The notes: generated from the letters alone by a model not told the origin. Shown: positions 9,257-20,754, counted from the stretch's first letter. The stretch is DNA of 64,000 bases from Paratinospora sagittata (GCA_035771175.1 CM069607.1:17120001-17184000), one strand, 5' to 3'. Numbers and translations are program-made.

Positions 9257-10755
9257 TGTTGTTCGTTTCTCTACTTGTGTCTGCCAAATCCATCTGCCTG
9301 TTGTCTGCCAATCCTCTGCCTGCCTGTTGTCAAAATTTTCCTTTGTTGTTTTAAAGCTTTTTTCTTTGTCTATGTTAAATAGGTCCTCCGGACCTATCCA
9401 AAAATTATAATACAAAAGGTTTAAAGATCATTTTTCATGGATATGTACGCTTAGATGTGTGTGTGAAAATTTTGTTTAATACTTTGCCTTATGTATACAA
9501 TCAGCTATGCACACCTCACCACTTTGTTACTGCCACTAATATGTTTGTTTACGCTTCGCCATTGTGCTTGATTCTTTAATGATAAAATTATTTTTGACTA
9601 TCTCTGATGCATAATTATTTTACTTTCATGAACATGATTATCTTTCGTCATGCTAATTGTTGAATCGAATATTTCCTGATAAATAGTATCATGTTAAAAT
9701 TTTATAATGACTAATGCTATTTTCTTTGCGGTATCTCTACTATCTGTTTGTGGTATCTTGCTTAAGGTTTAATCACATCTTTCATCGATATCTATTTATA
9801 ATATGCATCATCTATTTATGATTATCTAATGTTGAATGAATATCATGATTATATGCCCATTTTGCATCTTATGTGGCTTTTGATTATATCATTTAATATT
9901 CTTAATAGCTAGGTTGCGTTTCACAACTTATTTTGCCTACGCTAGTTCATATCATGATCATGATTGCTTTAAATTTATAGAATCATATCTATGCATGACT
10001 CATGAATATGCAAATGAATATACACCATTATATATCATTCGCCTATATATCTTGAAAAGAAATTGCCTATACTCATATCTATTATCTTTTGACATTCTCT
10101 TTTCATGATTACTTGATTTTGATGCATTCTCTTCATCTTACATCATTTAAGCATCAAATTCTTGAACATTTGATTTCTAATGAGTGCATATTCTTCAAAA
10201 TGATTTTTCATTAGAATCAACCAATCTAGGCTATGCTTCGATTGAAATTGTTTGCCTAGAATATGAAAATGAATGTATGCTATTGCTTAAATAACCTTTA
10301 TGAAATTTAGCATATACTCATCTTTAGGCTATGTTCTTCATCTTATATATTTTCACATGCCTAAACTATGGAAAGTTCATAATTTTCCATTCACACATGC
10401 CATTGATGTTGCTCTTAAATCATAAATCATTTTTGCCTACGCTATGGAACTTAAAGTATGCTTGTGCTTAATTGTTTACAATTTTTAAAAGCATATTTTG
10501 TGTCTGGCCTGAATTATTTATCAAACTTATACTTATGCCAAACACGAAGAGAATAATTGCCCTTGTTTAAAAGAAAAAAAAACTCTCTATGAATTCATCT
10601 TTCGGCAATTCTTTCTCATCTCCTATGTCTATACAATTCTCGCTATGCTTAAAGATAAGATTTACTTCTCACATGACTAAGTATAGTAGACCTTACGCAT
10701 TCTCATGTGCCTAACTATGACACGCCGTCATAAATCATCTTGAGGGTGAATGTAC
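9257..10755 (+). other. Non-coding 3' region of the Sirevirus remnant
   Basis: AT-rich sequence with frequent recurring words (catgcc, tatgc, tttgcctacgcta) and no convincing coding frame; the frame at 9914-10108 is low-complexity. A long spacer between the env-like ORF and the polypurine tracts is normal for these elements. Confidence 0.5.
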
Positions 10756-10759
10756 AAAG

Positions 10760-10985
10760 TAAGGGGGAGTCTCCATGTAAAGGGGATCTTCGCAACTCTA
10801 CTACGTCACGACAAAAGGGGAGATCTCAGTTTCTTTTCTTCACCTTTTTTTATCATGACAAAAGGGGAGAAGAAAAATAAGAGAATTAGATGGGAGAAAA
10901 GAAAAACATCGATCTTTTTGACATTGATCTTTTTGCTTAAGTGTTTAATTTTTCATTTGTTTGTCATCATCAACAAGGGGGAGAT
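10760..10985 (+). promoter_or_regulatory. Multiple polypurine tracts
   Basis: Five purine runs: taagggggag (about 10761), aaaggggat (about 10778), acaaaaggggagat (about 10811), acaaaaggggagaag (about 10857) and aacaagggggagat (10972-10985). The last abuts the LTR start TGTTGACC. Repeated PPTs are a feature I associate with Sireviruses. They prime plus-strand DNA synthesis. Confidence 0.75.
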
Positions 10986-11078
10986 TGTTGACCTAAGCGG
11001 TTCATCACTTAACATGTCCCTATCTATACTTGATGAAGTATATTTTGATGATCACAAACAAAATCACTTTCAGTGCAA
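10986..11078 (+). mobile_element. Start of truncated Sirevirus 3' LTR
   Basis: Begins TGTTGACCTAAGCGG and matches the start of the solo LTR at 1244 for about 90 bp (cttcatcactta, tgatgaagtatattttgatga). It is then replaced by minus-strand gypsy pol sequence. Confidence 0.75.
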
Positions 11079-11083
11079 ATTAT

Positions 11084-11850
11084 CTATTTTGGGTAGGGGT
11101 ACTTGTTCTTGATTGTGACTTGATTTAATTTTCTGTAGTCAATACACAGTCTCATCGACCCATCTTTCTTTTTGACAAACAATACCGGTGCTCCCCAGGG
11201 TGATTCGCTCGGCTGGATAAATTCCTTCGCACTAAGATCATCAAGCTGAGTCCTTAGTTCTATTAATTCACCAGGGGCCATTCTGTAGGGTGGCATGGCT
11301 ATGGGGTATGTTCCAGGGTATAGTTCTATCTTGAACTCTACTTCCCGCTTAGGAGGTAATCCTGGTAATTCTTCGGGAAACACTTCAGGGAAGTCTCTAA
11401 CCACCAAGTGCTCTTCTAAATTCCTCAAGGTCTTTAGAGGCTCGGCTTCTGTTAGGGTTTTGAATTCGTCTTTTTTATTCACAGATTCGAGAAGTGCGGA
11501 CATGACATTCCTCAGGATTTTGTTTCTATCCCCATAGATTTTCAACAACTCTCCCGAAGGTAAACACAAAGTAATCTTCTTTCGAAGGCAATTGATCTGG
11601 GCTTGGTACTCAGATAACCAATCCATTCCCAAGATCACATCATAATCATTAATGGGTAGGAGTATCAAGTCAGTCGAAATCAGCTTATCATTAATTCTAA
11701 GGTCACAACTACATTTTTCAGTTGTTGGGACGTTTACTCCTACTGGTGTTGAAATCTTCATAACAACAGATAAATGTACAATGGAAAGTTGTAGTTTCCT
11801 GGCTAAGTTTTCATCTATAAAATTCCAACCCATCTTTAGTACTACATGAG
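11084..11850 (-). pseudogene. Ty3/gypsy chromovirus pol fragment (protease to RT start)
   Basis: A 249-residue frame of gypsy pol. It covers the back half of the aspartic protease ([18 protein letters not shown], about residues 64-81) and the protease-RT linker ([20 protein letters not shown]). It then enters the first RT block ([20 protein letters not shown]) and stops at YPYPK followed by TAG. The protease active-site DSGA is upstream of the break near 11850 and is absent; RT beyond its first block is lost at the junction with the copia LTR at about 11078. The apparent start codon is only an internal Met. The lineage looks like Tekay/Del chromovirus. The PBS at 12601-12612 is on the same strand but the gag region between is missing. 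Confidence 0.85.
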
Positions 11851-12600
11851 ATAATTATTTTCGTTTAGGGTGACTCTAGATTCATAATTCTAAGTTCTCA
11901 AAAATAAAATGATCCTACTGGTTCAGTTTCTAGATTTTATAAAATTTTGGCAATTCATGATTGTCATAGGGTACAGGATTTGGTTTTGATACATGTAAAC
12001 AAGACAAGCAAACAAACAAACAACACACCACACAACAATGGTATAAAGAAATTCCCACACTTTCACTTATACCTTCCGTATTCAAGTGTCCCGTACCACT
12101 CTAGCCCGGTGATATAAGCTTCCACAAAAAAACTTCAATACACCCAAACAATGCGCAAATGTCCTACCAACCAAGGCTTCCTAGGTACCCACTATGTCCA
12201 AGCTGTCCCATACCAGTTGAACGTAGCGATACAAGCTCGTCCAGAGTTATTAGTCATTCACCAAACATGGCCTGTCAGTCTCCAAGTTCAAGACTCCTCA
12301 AATACCCTTAAATTCCTCCACGTCCCATACCGCTTTGGAACCAAGAATAAAAGAATCATCCTGATCTTAGATTCTAACCAAACAGTTTCCATACAAGTTC
12401 TCGTCTCTAACCGATGTCCTAAAAGTTTTGAATTTGTTAGACCCACTGTACTTTCATTCTCGAGATTATGTTATAAAGTTTATAATTGGCATATTTATCT
12501 AGTTCAAGTTGGACCTTAATCTCATAAGGATTTGATACCTACTCACTGATACTAAACTTCTCAAAATTTGTTGTAACACTTCCCATGATCTGAAGCCTAA
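11851..12600 (-). other. Gypsy leader remnant, gag deleted
   Basis: Between the pol fragment and the PBS there is no gag-like frame. The + strand frame 12151-12519 lacks any recognisable motif and lies antisense to the element. Confidence 0.4.
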
Positions 12601-12612
12601 GCTCTGATACCA
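12601..12612 (-). promoter_or_regulatory. Primer binding site (tRNA-Met)
   Basis: The reverse complement reads TGGTATCAGAGC, three bases after the minus-strand LTR end GTTACA. Confidence 0.8.
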
Positions 12613-12615
12613 ATT

Positions 12616-13950
12616 TGTAACACCCCAATTTTCAAAACTTAAATTTCAAGTAAAATAATGAATATTTTAATTTTATCGAGAAAGATCACTGAAAATCGAG
12701 ATGCTAATCGTATCTGTCTATCTTAACCTATAACCATTATATAGATAGTAAAATTTGCAAAACTATGAATTTGTATTATTCTAACCAACTTACTGGTTAA
12801 GATAAACGAATACCTTTTCATCTTCATACCAAGGACCACATAATTCCACTATACAAATTTCTATATTGAATTGTGAGGGTACTTGCCCTTGTCCATCCAT
12901 TATGGACACAACATTTAATTACATTCATCAAATAGAATCAATGAATTCAAGTCCAAGGCATTCACACGTGAAATAAACCACAGGGTCTTTACTAATAGTA
13001 ATAACATTCATTAAATTTCGATTGTCAATACAACCCGTTTAAATAATAAACTTTTAAAAATCAAATAAAGATATCCAGCCCTGTCACCACAATACTAATA
13101 AATTAATTATCTCACCCCTACTACTCTGAACTACATCATGAACTCGCGATTTTATTCTCTTAAGTACCTGCATATGAAAAATAGGGGTGAGCTTGAAAGC
13201 CCAGGGGGTCATCTAAACAATTCACAACATTTTATCATGATATATATACAAGAACATTACAAACAAGTTTCACACATTAATCGTTGCAACATTAGATTGT
13301 TTGAGTCGAGAACTTTATCACATTCTAAATCACGTACCTTTAGGAAATCAAGCCCAGGGTGGCACTACCCAAAAATTAGAAACTCGTTGGCGATATTCAT
13401 CATGAATAACAGCCCCATAACAATCAATGGCGATATTCCTTAGAATAACTGCCCCATATGTGTGATTCTTATCTTAATCGTGTTCCTTAGTGATGTCACG
13501 CCATACGTACGATATAAGTACGATATTAAATGCATTCATAAAACATATTCAAACTCCACTACATAGGGTATCATGTCACAAAGTCAATTATAACAATATT
13601 CACGCATGAACTTTACTATGCCAATATTCTAAGTCATACGTTTCATCATCAGGCATTATAATTTATAAATGAGTCTCAAATATCACATGAATTGCATGCA
13701 TCCAATTATCATCTAATCAAAACAAGAATCATGCTGACACACATATCATCATAGTTAACAATCACAAAATGGTATATATAAAATCATGTACAATAGGCAT
13801 GCATAAGCAATCAAATAATACTATAGACCTAATTAATTTAACATTCCTATCTATATATCAAAATAAAATATTATGAAGGCCTAGAATCATCCCCACCTGA
13901 ATCGCTAAATTCCAAATCACTTAAATTCCTCGTTACGCCTAGTACTCAAC
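12616..13950 (-). mobile_element. Chromovirus 5' LTR (minus), outer end unclear
   Basis: The inner end TGTAACACCCC (12616-12626) is the usual inner end of this plant gypsy LTR family (compare GGGGTGTTACA at 23177-23187 and 47226-47236). The body is AT-rich and non-coding. I cannot fix the outer boundary; it lies before the gene-fragment block starting near 13975. Confidence 0.6.
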
Positions 13951-13991
13951 CAAGGATCAAATCATTAAGTTGGCACATGGCGGATGCAATA

Positions 13992-14276
13992 TCAGATTTC
14001 ACCCGTTCCAAGAGGTTGCCTTGACGTGTCACCAGATGCCCATGCTTGATAATCTTTCACAAGCTGTGCCAAAAATCGGGGAAGCATTATCCTCAGAATT
14101 TGTTCAAGGACTTGGGTTCCAGTTGATTCAATGGCTTCAACTGGAATTGGTTGAAAAGCAAAAGTAATATCAAATGCAACCTCTATGACCGTATCTGATT
14201 TGAGTCGCTGAATTGATGAGTTGCTCCACTCACCATTGCAGGATACACGATTCACCATTGAAGCTGCATTTCCCAT
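13992..14276 (-). pseudogene. DUF1997-like host gene fragment (C-terminal part)
   Basis: Reads VIEVAFDITFAFQPIPVEAI, then a STGTQVLEQILRIMLPRFLA segment and QLVKDYQAWASGD before a short tail and stop. This resembles the C-terminus of the plant DUF1997 family (predicted plastid proteins of unknown biochemical role); the assignment is from memory of the pattern. Codon use and GC are closer to a host gene than to the AT-rich flanks. Only about 75 residues of the domain are present and no promoter or N-terminal part is seen, so this is a captured fragment. It continues leftwards directly from the ribonucleotide-reductase-like piece, making a chimera. Confidence 0.5.
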
Positions 14277-14309
14277 ACCAAATCAGTGTCAAAGGACTCC
14301 AGAGAACTT

Positions 14310-14560
14310 CTCGTTTTGAGCAACCACCATCGGCGAACCCTCGTCTCGCAAAATCAACTCGTTCGAGAACGTCAATCCTAGCATAGAAGCTGCCAGAGAA
14401 GAAGATCCCTTTGACGCAATCAAAGGCTACGATCCGCTCTGCAAACTTTTTCGATCCGTCGATCCACCGGAGCGCCCAATCAGCTTTCTTCACGATGCAA
14501 GGGACGGTCTCGATCGCGCAGAACAAACGCGATTTCTCGGTTGAATCTTTGATGTAGGTT
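14310..14560 (-). pseudogene. Ribonucleotide reductase small-subunit fragment
   Basis: Minus-strand translation gives [39 protein letters not shown] and [11 protein letters not shown]. In a shifted frame this is followed by [14 protein letters not shown]. These are neighbouring blocks of the class I ribonucleotide reductase R2 protein (plant RNR2/TSO2 type), which makes dNTPs in the cytosol. The residues joining the two blocks are missing, and iron ligands elsewhere in the protein are not included. Only about 70 of some 330-340 residues are present. It is preceded on the minus strand by a CT-rich leader (14900-14570) with no coding motif. This is a captured, non-functional fragment. Confidence 0.65.
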
Positions 14561-14569
14561 TTGAGCAAG

Positions 14570-14950
14570 AGAGAAGAGAGAGGCGAGATTCAGAGAGACA
14601 GAGGAGAGAGTAGAGAGCCACGGCGAGTTGCAACGAAGAGTTGCAGCGGTGAGTTGCTGCGGAGAGAGAGGAGTTCGGCGATTTTCGACGACAGACGAGA
14701 GCAGCCAGAGCAGAGAGAGAGGTTTGGGTTTCCGACGAGGCGCGATTGATTTTCAGATGACGAACCAGAGCAAGAGAGGTTTGGATTTCAACAAAAACGT
14801 TTCTTGTTGGCGTGATTGTAGGGCGAGAGGGCAAAGAGTTACGGTGAGATCGAGATAGCGAGATTGCAGGGCGAGAGAGTAAGGAGTCATGGCGAAAGTG
14901 AAATAGCGAGATTGCAGATTTTTCAGGGAGACATCCGATAAAATTGGAAA
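14570..14950 (-). other. CT-rich (minus) leader-like low-complexity block
   Basis: The + strand is packed with gagaga and gcgag words and overlapping frames on both strands without motifs. It looks like the 5' untranslated region or simple-sequence part of the captured host gene. The phrase cgagattgcagggcgagag recurs nearby (about 14797-14915). Confidence 0.45.
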
Positions 14951-15216
14951 GTAGATTTTTTTAGATTTTTTTTCAGGGGATTACAGATATAACCCAATAT
15001 ATGAATAAATATTAAGAATAAGGAAAAGTTGCATCATAACAAAAAATACAAGATAAAAATAAAAAAACGTACAACAAATGACATATATTCCCATTCACAA
15101 TCTTCAATATCTTCATCTTCAGTTGTGACAATATTTGAGTCAACCACCATTCCCTCAACTCCTTCTCTCACCCAACCAACATTATCATCACGAAGATACG
15201 TAGTTTCATTCAAGTG

Positions 15217-15720
15217 TTAATGTGAGTACAACTCAACTTGAGGCACTGTTGTAGGATTATGAGAAGAATCTTTTGAATACATATCAAACAAATCCCTTGC
15301 TGTCATTTTCAGAACAACATGCCAATTAGGATCAACAAGATCTTTTACATAACATACTTGCTCTGCTTGAGTTGATAATATGAATGGCTCATCACTAATT
15401 GAGTTGTCTTTATATAATAGATGATTAAAATTCACCATAGTAAAATTGAACTCATTATGCTTCTTTCCAACTTGATTATCAACCCAATCACACTTAAATA
15501 GTACAAATTTCATGTCATTCGTATAACAAATTTCTATAATGTCTGTCAACACACCATGATATGTAACATCCCCAGAACGAGGGTATCTATCCCTTGCATT
15601 TGAAAAACTCATAGTATTTACTTTGACAACAACATCCGAGTTTTGAGTGGCTTTACTTTTAACATTTTTCTGTACGAAATCGAAAACCATTAATGATATA
15701 TCCCCTGAATCTTCTTGCAA
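15217..15720 (-). pseudogene. CACTA transposase C-terminal region (DUF4216)
   Basis: A 167-residue frame with the pattern of DUF4216: YHGVLTDIIEICYTNDMKFV, then LFKCDWVDNQVG, FTMVNFNHLLYKD, EPFILSTQAEQVCYVKD and NWHVVLKMTARDLFDM. It is normally fused downstream of DUF4218 in the CACTA transposase. The starting Met is internal, and the sequence between it and DUF4218 (15720-16380) is decayed. Confidence 0.85.
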
Positions 15721-16379
15721 ACTGGTCGGGTCCTTTAGCTAATTTGTTAATTTCTTCAGAGAACACTCTATTACATGTTCGTCGAAGGGTTAAAACCTAT
15801 AAAAAAGAATAAACAAAGTCTAATTACAATTAAAATAAATAATTTTTTAAATATAGTAGTTAATCATTTTGCATACTCACCTCATTCATAAACCATGTAT
15901 GAAATGATTCATTATGAAACTTGTAAATTTGGTGAGTTGAAGCACGAGACATTTCCCCTCTGAGTATGGCCAAATGTTCACTATATAAAATGAAAACTAA
16001 AATTCAGTAACTAGCTTATCTAGTTATATTATTTAAAGTAATACTTTTCATTATTATATTTGACTTACTCACGAAATGGAGTAACTGCATCGTTAATTGA
16101 ACAACATGCAACAGCTAAAAAGATGAGAGAAATTGTTCAAACAACAAGACGCGCCAGCACAAATGGTGATCATTGGTTACCATTAGTCTAACCGAGAAAC
16201 TAAGTTGACTTGTTCATAAAAAGTTGACCAAACGGAGTAGACTCAAATAGATTCTTGATTCTTCTACTACTTGCACTTCTCCTTGTCACATTTCTCCAAG
16301 AAATCAAGTGCAAAATATATCAATGTGCTTGGACCCATGTAACATCATCAAGAAGAATTTCTACTCCTTTACGAAGAGA

Positions 16380-17270
16380 TCAACCAAGTTGATTAACCCC
16401 ATCATCATTTCGAGGTGGTCTATTTATTTTTGTTTCCACCTCATTAAGGTACCGTGCACAAAAATTTATACATTCCTCCATCAAGTATCCATTAGCAATA
16501 GATGCCTCAGGATGTGCTCGATTACGAACATAACATTTAAGTGTCAATAAATACCTATTAATAAAAAGAACAATGAACATTTATATCATTGACAATTAAT
16601 CATTAAACTAATAGTATGTAAGTTTATGTCTCTATTGGATACATCCATCTGTATTGGATTGCACCTCCAATCAATGCTTCTTCAGCTAAATAATAGGCAA
16701 GTGCTCCATTATATCGAAAAATGATAGTGGAAATATCTTTTCAAGTTGACAAAGTATAAGCACAATTCGATCTTGAATATTCTTCAAATCGGATGGCCTA
16801 TTCATTTTGAAGCCCAATTGCCTAAAGAAATTAGTTAATTCGAATAAAGCTTCAACGACATTCTTAGGCAATGCTCTACGTGCAGCTAGAGAAAGCAATT
16901 GTTGCATTAATATATGATTGTCATGGCTTTTAAGGCCCCAAATTCTATGCTCTTTCATATGCACACATAGAGAAATATTGGACGCATAGCCATCTGGAAC
17001 TTTTACTCCTTTAAGGACTTTCAAGAATATATCTTTGTCATTTTTATTCATTGAATAGCATGCAGGAGGTAAATAGGCCTTATTCGAACTCCTTTGCTGG
17101 GGATGTAATGATTTTCTGATGCCCAATCTCTCCAATTCACGACGAGGCTTCAAATTATCTTTTGACTTTTCAGCAATACCCAATATTGTCCAAAGAATAT
17201 TATCACATACATTATTTTCAATATGCATAACATCAAGATTATGTCAAATTGAATTGTACTCCCAATATGA
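16380..17270 (-). pseudogene. CACTA transposase DUF4218 region
   Basis: Begins after the conserved HNLDVMHIENNVCDN region (about 17235). It continues with LERLGIRKSLHPQQ, then GLKSHDNHILMQQLLSLAAR, and ends in decayed DUF4218 text including VRNRAHPEASIANGYL at about 16530-16480. The role of DUF4218 is unclear but it is diagnostic of CACTA transposases. A stop near 16686 and frameshifts near 16600 break the frame. Confidence 0.85.
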
Positions 17271-17274
17271 CAAT

Positions 17275-17633
17275 TCAAAAACTTCTTTTCTTCCATTTCT
17301 GTAATTTACTTTTTTCACCTCTCTTGTTCATTTCTTCCCATTTTCTCTTTCGAAGATCGTCTTTGTACTCAGTAAGTACATCATCGAGTTGTCTATAAAC
17401 ATCAGTTCCAGACAACCAAGGAGGTGGGCGTCCCCATTCTTGAGTACCATCAAAAGATACTCTATCTTTCCTAAATTTGTGACTTGTAGGTAAGAATCGA
17501 CGATGACCAATATAACAATAATTTCTACAATAAGGCAACCATTGAGATTTTGTCTCATTATAACACCAAGGACATGCTTTCTCAACCCAGATAAGTTATC
17601 ATAAGCAGGAAAATCATTAATTGTCCATAACAA
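17275..17633 (-). pseudogene. CACTA tnp2 transposase, C-terminal half
   Basis: Two overlapping frames cover LLWTINDFPAYDNLSGL (from 17633) and, after a frameshift near 17540, YCYIGHRRFLPTSHKFRKD and the WLSGTDVYRQLDDVL stretch. These are conserved parts of the tnp2 family (Pfam Transposase_21). The frame is cut at LLWT by the 17634-18806 insertion and resumes at 18807 with the first half. Confidence 0.85.
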
Positions 17634-18806
17634 GGTTCGAAACTTCGATTTCGCCCGACACTTCGACCTTTAAAAATCAGAATTAATTCGGGAAAGTTTG
17701 AGAAGTCTTGGAGAATTATTGTAAAAATTTGCCAACTTAGAGAAGTTTAAAGAATTTCTATATAGATGTTAAAATATGCATAATTACTATTAGAAAAGAT
17801 GAAAACAAACATAAATAGATACTTTTCACATATAAAAGTATAAATATAATCGGTTGAAACATGTGTTTTTATATTAACATTGTTTAACGCACATCCAAGG
17901 ATTGAAAATTTGATTTCAACTTGACTTCGGTCACTTGAAAATTGGAATTAATTTGGAGAAATTTAATTTAACATGGAGAATTTTTGTAAAAATTTCTTAA
18001 TTAGAGATGTTCAGAGAATTTTTTTATATATGCTTAAATATATAGATTTATTGTAGTATAAGCTAAAAAACTAATATAAATAAATAATTTTAATTCATAA
18101 AAATAACAATAAGTGACCTAACAAAAACAATCTTATTAAGTAGGTTGATGAATTTGAAATAGTGGCTTTTGGTCTTAATTTATTTTCTTTGTTTTGATAT
18201 TTAGTTTTTTGGTGGCTTGCTTCTCAACCATATACTTTGCTAGTTTGAATCCCACCATGCTTAATTTATTAATTTATTATTTAAATGTATTATTTTTTAA
18301 TCTTGTTTTAAAAGAGTTAACTAAAAGAAGATGGCTTTGGAAACTTTTTAAATTTATTTTTAAGTTTTTATCTTATTTCAACTTTATTTTTATATTTTTT
18401 TTACTTCTTTTCTTCTCTTTTTGGTAAAGCATATCCCATAAACTACATAATTTGTTAGCTTATTAAATTATTTTTTAAAATTTACATTGCTATGTTGGTT
18501 GATGAAGTTGAAAATAATACATAATTATTGATATTTTTTTGTTTTTATTAATGAAATAACATTTTTTTACTTCTTTGTCGAATTTCATCGAACTTTGTTG
18601 AATTTTATCGAATTTTGTCAAATTTTTGCATTTTTGAATTGAAAAATAGAAATTTTATTGAAGTTTATTGAATTTTGTCGAATTTTATCGAACTATTTCG
18701 GTGAATTTTTGTATTTTTTATTTTACATCCACTTCGCACTTCGATGGTAAAAAAAGAGAAATAATTCGTAGAAATTCACCGAATTTCGGAGAATTTTCGA
18801 AGCATG
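17634..18806. mobile_element. Non-autonomous MULE-like insertion in tnp2
   Basis: 1.17 kb of AT-rich, non-coding DNA flanked by an 11-bp direct repeat GTCCATAACAA (17623-17633 and 18807-18817). Short inverted ends share TTCGAAA (ggttcgaaa at left; reverse complement tgcttcgaaa at right). A 9-11 bp duplication suggests a Mutator-like element. Internally a segment of about 140 bp is duplicated (17645-17785 and 17905-18050), and 18560-18700 repeats cgaattttatcgaattttgt words. The frame at 18194-18427 is low-complexity and not called. Confidence 0.7.
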
Positions 18807-19630
18807 GTCCATAACAATGTTGCACGCAGTTGAAACATTTGATTACTTGATGCATCGTATGTAGTTACACCTTCATCCCATAATTCTTTTAATTCTTCAA
18901 TCCATGGTTGCAAATAAACATCAATTTTATTACCAGGTCCTTTTGGGCCATCAATGAGCACAGACAATATTATGAATGGTTGTTTCATCCACATCCATGG
19001 TGGTAAGTTGTTGGGTATTAGAACAATAGGCCATGTACTATGAGCAATAGACATTGTTCTAAATGGATTGAAACCATCAGATGCCAACCCAAGCCTAACA
19101 TTTCGACTGTCAGAGGCAAAAATAGGATGTCTTTCATCAAACATTTTTCACACAAGAGTGTCAGCAGGATGCCTTAATACACCATCATTAACTCGCTCTT
19201 CCACATGCCATTTCATAATTGAAGCAGTCTTTGATGAAATATATAATCTCTGCAACCTAGGCTTCAATGGAAAATACCTAACTTGTTTGACAGGTACTTT
19301 TCTTTCACTATTATCAGCAAGACCACCATCGAATTGTTTATATCTAGGCTCATCACATATCTCACATCTTTCAAGATTCTCATCATCATTTCTGAATAAC
19401 ATACAATTATTTGGACATGCATCCCATGTCTTGTATGTAAAACCCAAATCATTAGTTATCGTATTAGCGTCATAATAAGAGGTTGGCAACCTAACATCAT
19501 CAGGGAATGCTTCTTTTAACAATTCTAGCAACATTGAAAATAACTTATCTGTCCATCCAGATAGTACTTTCAGATGCAAAAGTTGAACAATAAATGACAA
19601 TGCTGTAAACTTTTTGCACCCTGGATACAA
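18807..19630 (-). pseudogene. CACTA tnp2 transposase, N-terminal half
   Basis: Two adjoining frames (19630-19148 and 19144-18807) carry tnp2 landmarks. The first has YDANTITNDLGFTYKTWDAC, CPNNCMLFRNDDENLERC, and the CEICDEPRY zinc-ligand-like pair followed by PLKPRLQRLYISSKTA. The second has SDGFNPFRTMSIAHSTWPIV, MKQPFIILSVLIDGPKGPGN, and LQPWIEELKELW. A stop/frame change near 19146 separates them. The protein is a DDE/D-type transposase acting in the nucleus on CACTA ends. The insertion after LLWT and the stops make it inactive. Confidence 0.88.
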
Positions 19631-19815
19631 AAGACTTTCTGCTTCTTGAAGTAATTTTAGGTATTTTGTTGTTTCATCATTTGGGCCCTCAACATGGTCA
19701 TTTTCTATTGGATGCTCTTCATCTAAACTAGGATTTATTGTTGGAATCCCATTGCTTCATGCTACATTTCCACCATATCATCACTCGCAACTAAGTTATC
19801 AGTAGTTGTTGTATC

Positions 19816-20094
19816 TCAATTTTCATTCAAAACGACATATCGTTCTCCATGTGAAGTCCAATTTGTATAGTTTGCTAGAAAACCATTTATAATAATATGT
19901 TCTCTTGCTATTTCTCGAGAAACAAAATAACGATTAGAACACTTCTTGCAGCGACAAAAAATTCTTGTATTAGATGAAGAATTGGTTGTTGCAAAATCTA
20001 GAAACTTATCAACCCCGTCCATAAATTGCTTTGATAGCCTATTAGGTATGTAAATCCAACTCTTGTCCATTTTTATCTTCTCAAACTGCAACAC
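19816..20094 (-). pseudogene. CACTA transposase-associated (TAM) domain
   Basis: Contains MDKSWIYIPNRLSKQFMDGV, then CRCKKCSNRYFVSREIAREH and GFLANYTNWTSHGE, the typical zinc-binding N-terminal domain that precedes tnp2. The usual start is the Met before DKSWI (about 20070) rather than the first Met at 20094. The linker to tnp2 (19815-19640) is acidic and partly decayed. Confidence 0.88.
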
Positions 20095-20099
20095 AAAAT

Positions 20100-20514
20100 A
20101 TTATGTATTAGTCACGAAGTTAAGAGAGTTAGTAACGGAAGATTTTCCTACTAAAGTTAAAACCATTAGCCCACCAAACGACCCTATCGGAAACAATATT
20201 TCTAAAACTATCTTAGTTACTAGTAGTTGTTTTCTTTAGTAGTCCTACCCTGTTCATCTTATGGCGTCACCACACCTTTGAACAACAAATATATAATAGC
20301 AAACCAAAATGAGGGACCCTTAAACTTACATCAACGTACCCTCCCCATCAGTTATATATACCTTACAGAACAAATAGATCAGAGCAGCTAGCAAACTTTG
20401 GAGTAAAAGAACAGTTAAAAAATTACAGATGCATCTTTACTTGTAAAAACACCAAGACCCATCATTTTTTAACATCAATTTCACAATGTAAATATACATA
20501 TATTATCTCATCTG
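20100..20514 (-). other. Intron/5' untranslated region of the CACTA gene
   Basis: No coding frame of note; moderately AT-rich sequence between the TAM exon and the small membrane ORF upstream. Confidence 0.35.
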
Positions 20515-20754
20515 CTAAGCAAAGGGAACAATAGAAAAGTGGAATTGTAACATCAATCTCACAGAATGGTGAGAGACCATGAATAGTAGAAAAACAAGTA
20601 AAGCAACAACACCCCAAGGAGTTCCTCCAGCTCTGTGCAATGAATCCTTCTCACGCAAAAGAATAAAGAAAGAAATTTTCTGTCTTCTTTCTGATCCACT
20701 TGATAACAAGTGAACAAGCAGCAACAACAAAAGAGGTGATAATATCATAAACAT
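20515..20754 (-). pseudogene. Small hydrophobic ORF, possible captured host exon
   Basis: A 79-residue frame with an N-terminal hydrophobic run (MFMILSPLLLLLLVHLLSS), a basic middle (SGSERRQKISFFILLREKD) and a second hydrophobic run (TPWGVVALLVFLLFMVSH). It looks like a small membrane protein of two segments. I have a weak sense that similar short plant proteins exist but cannot name one. It lies upstream of the CACTA transposase on the same strand, where CACTA elements often carry captured host exons. The last about 10 residues may be read-through past a splice donor. Confidence 0.35.

Noticed and set aside
14490..14858. Overlapping frames on both strands rich in Ser, Arg and Leu
   Set aside because: Caused by the gaga/ctct low-complexity block; no domain pattern.
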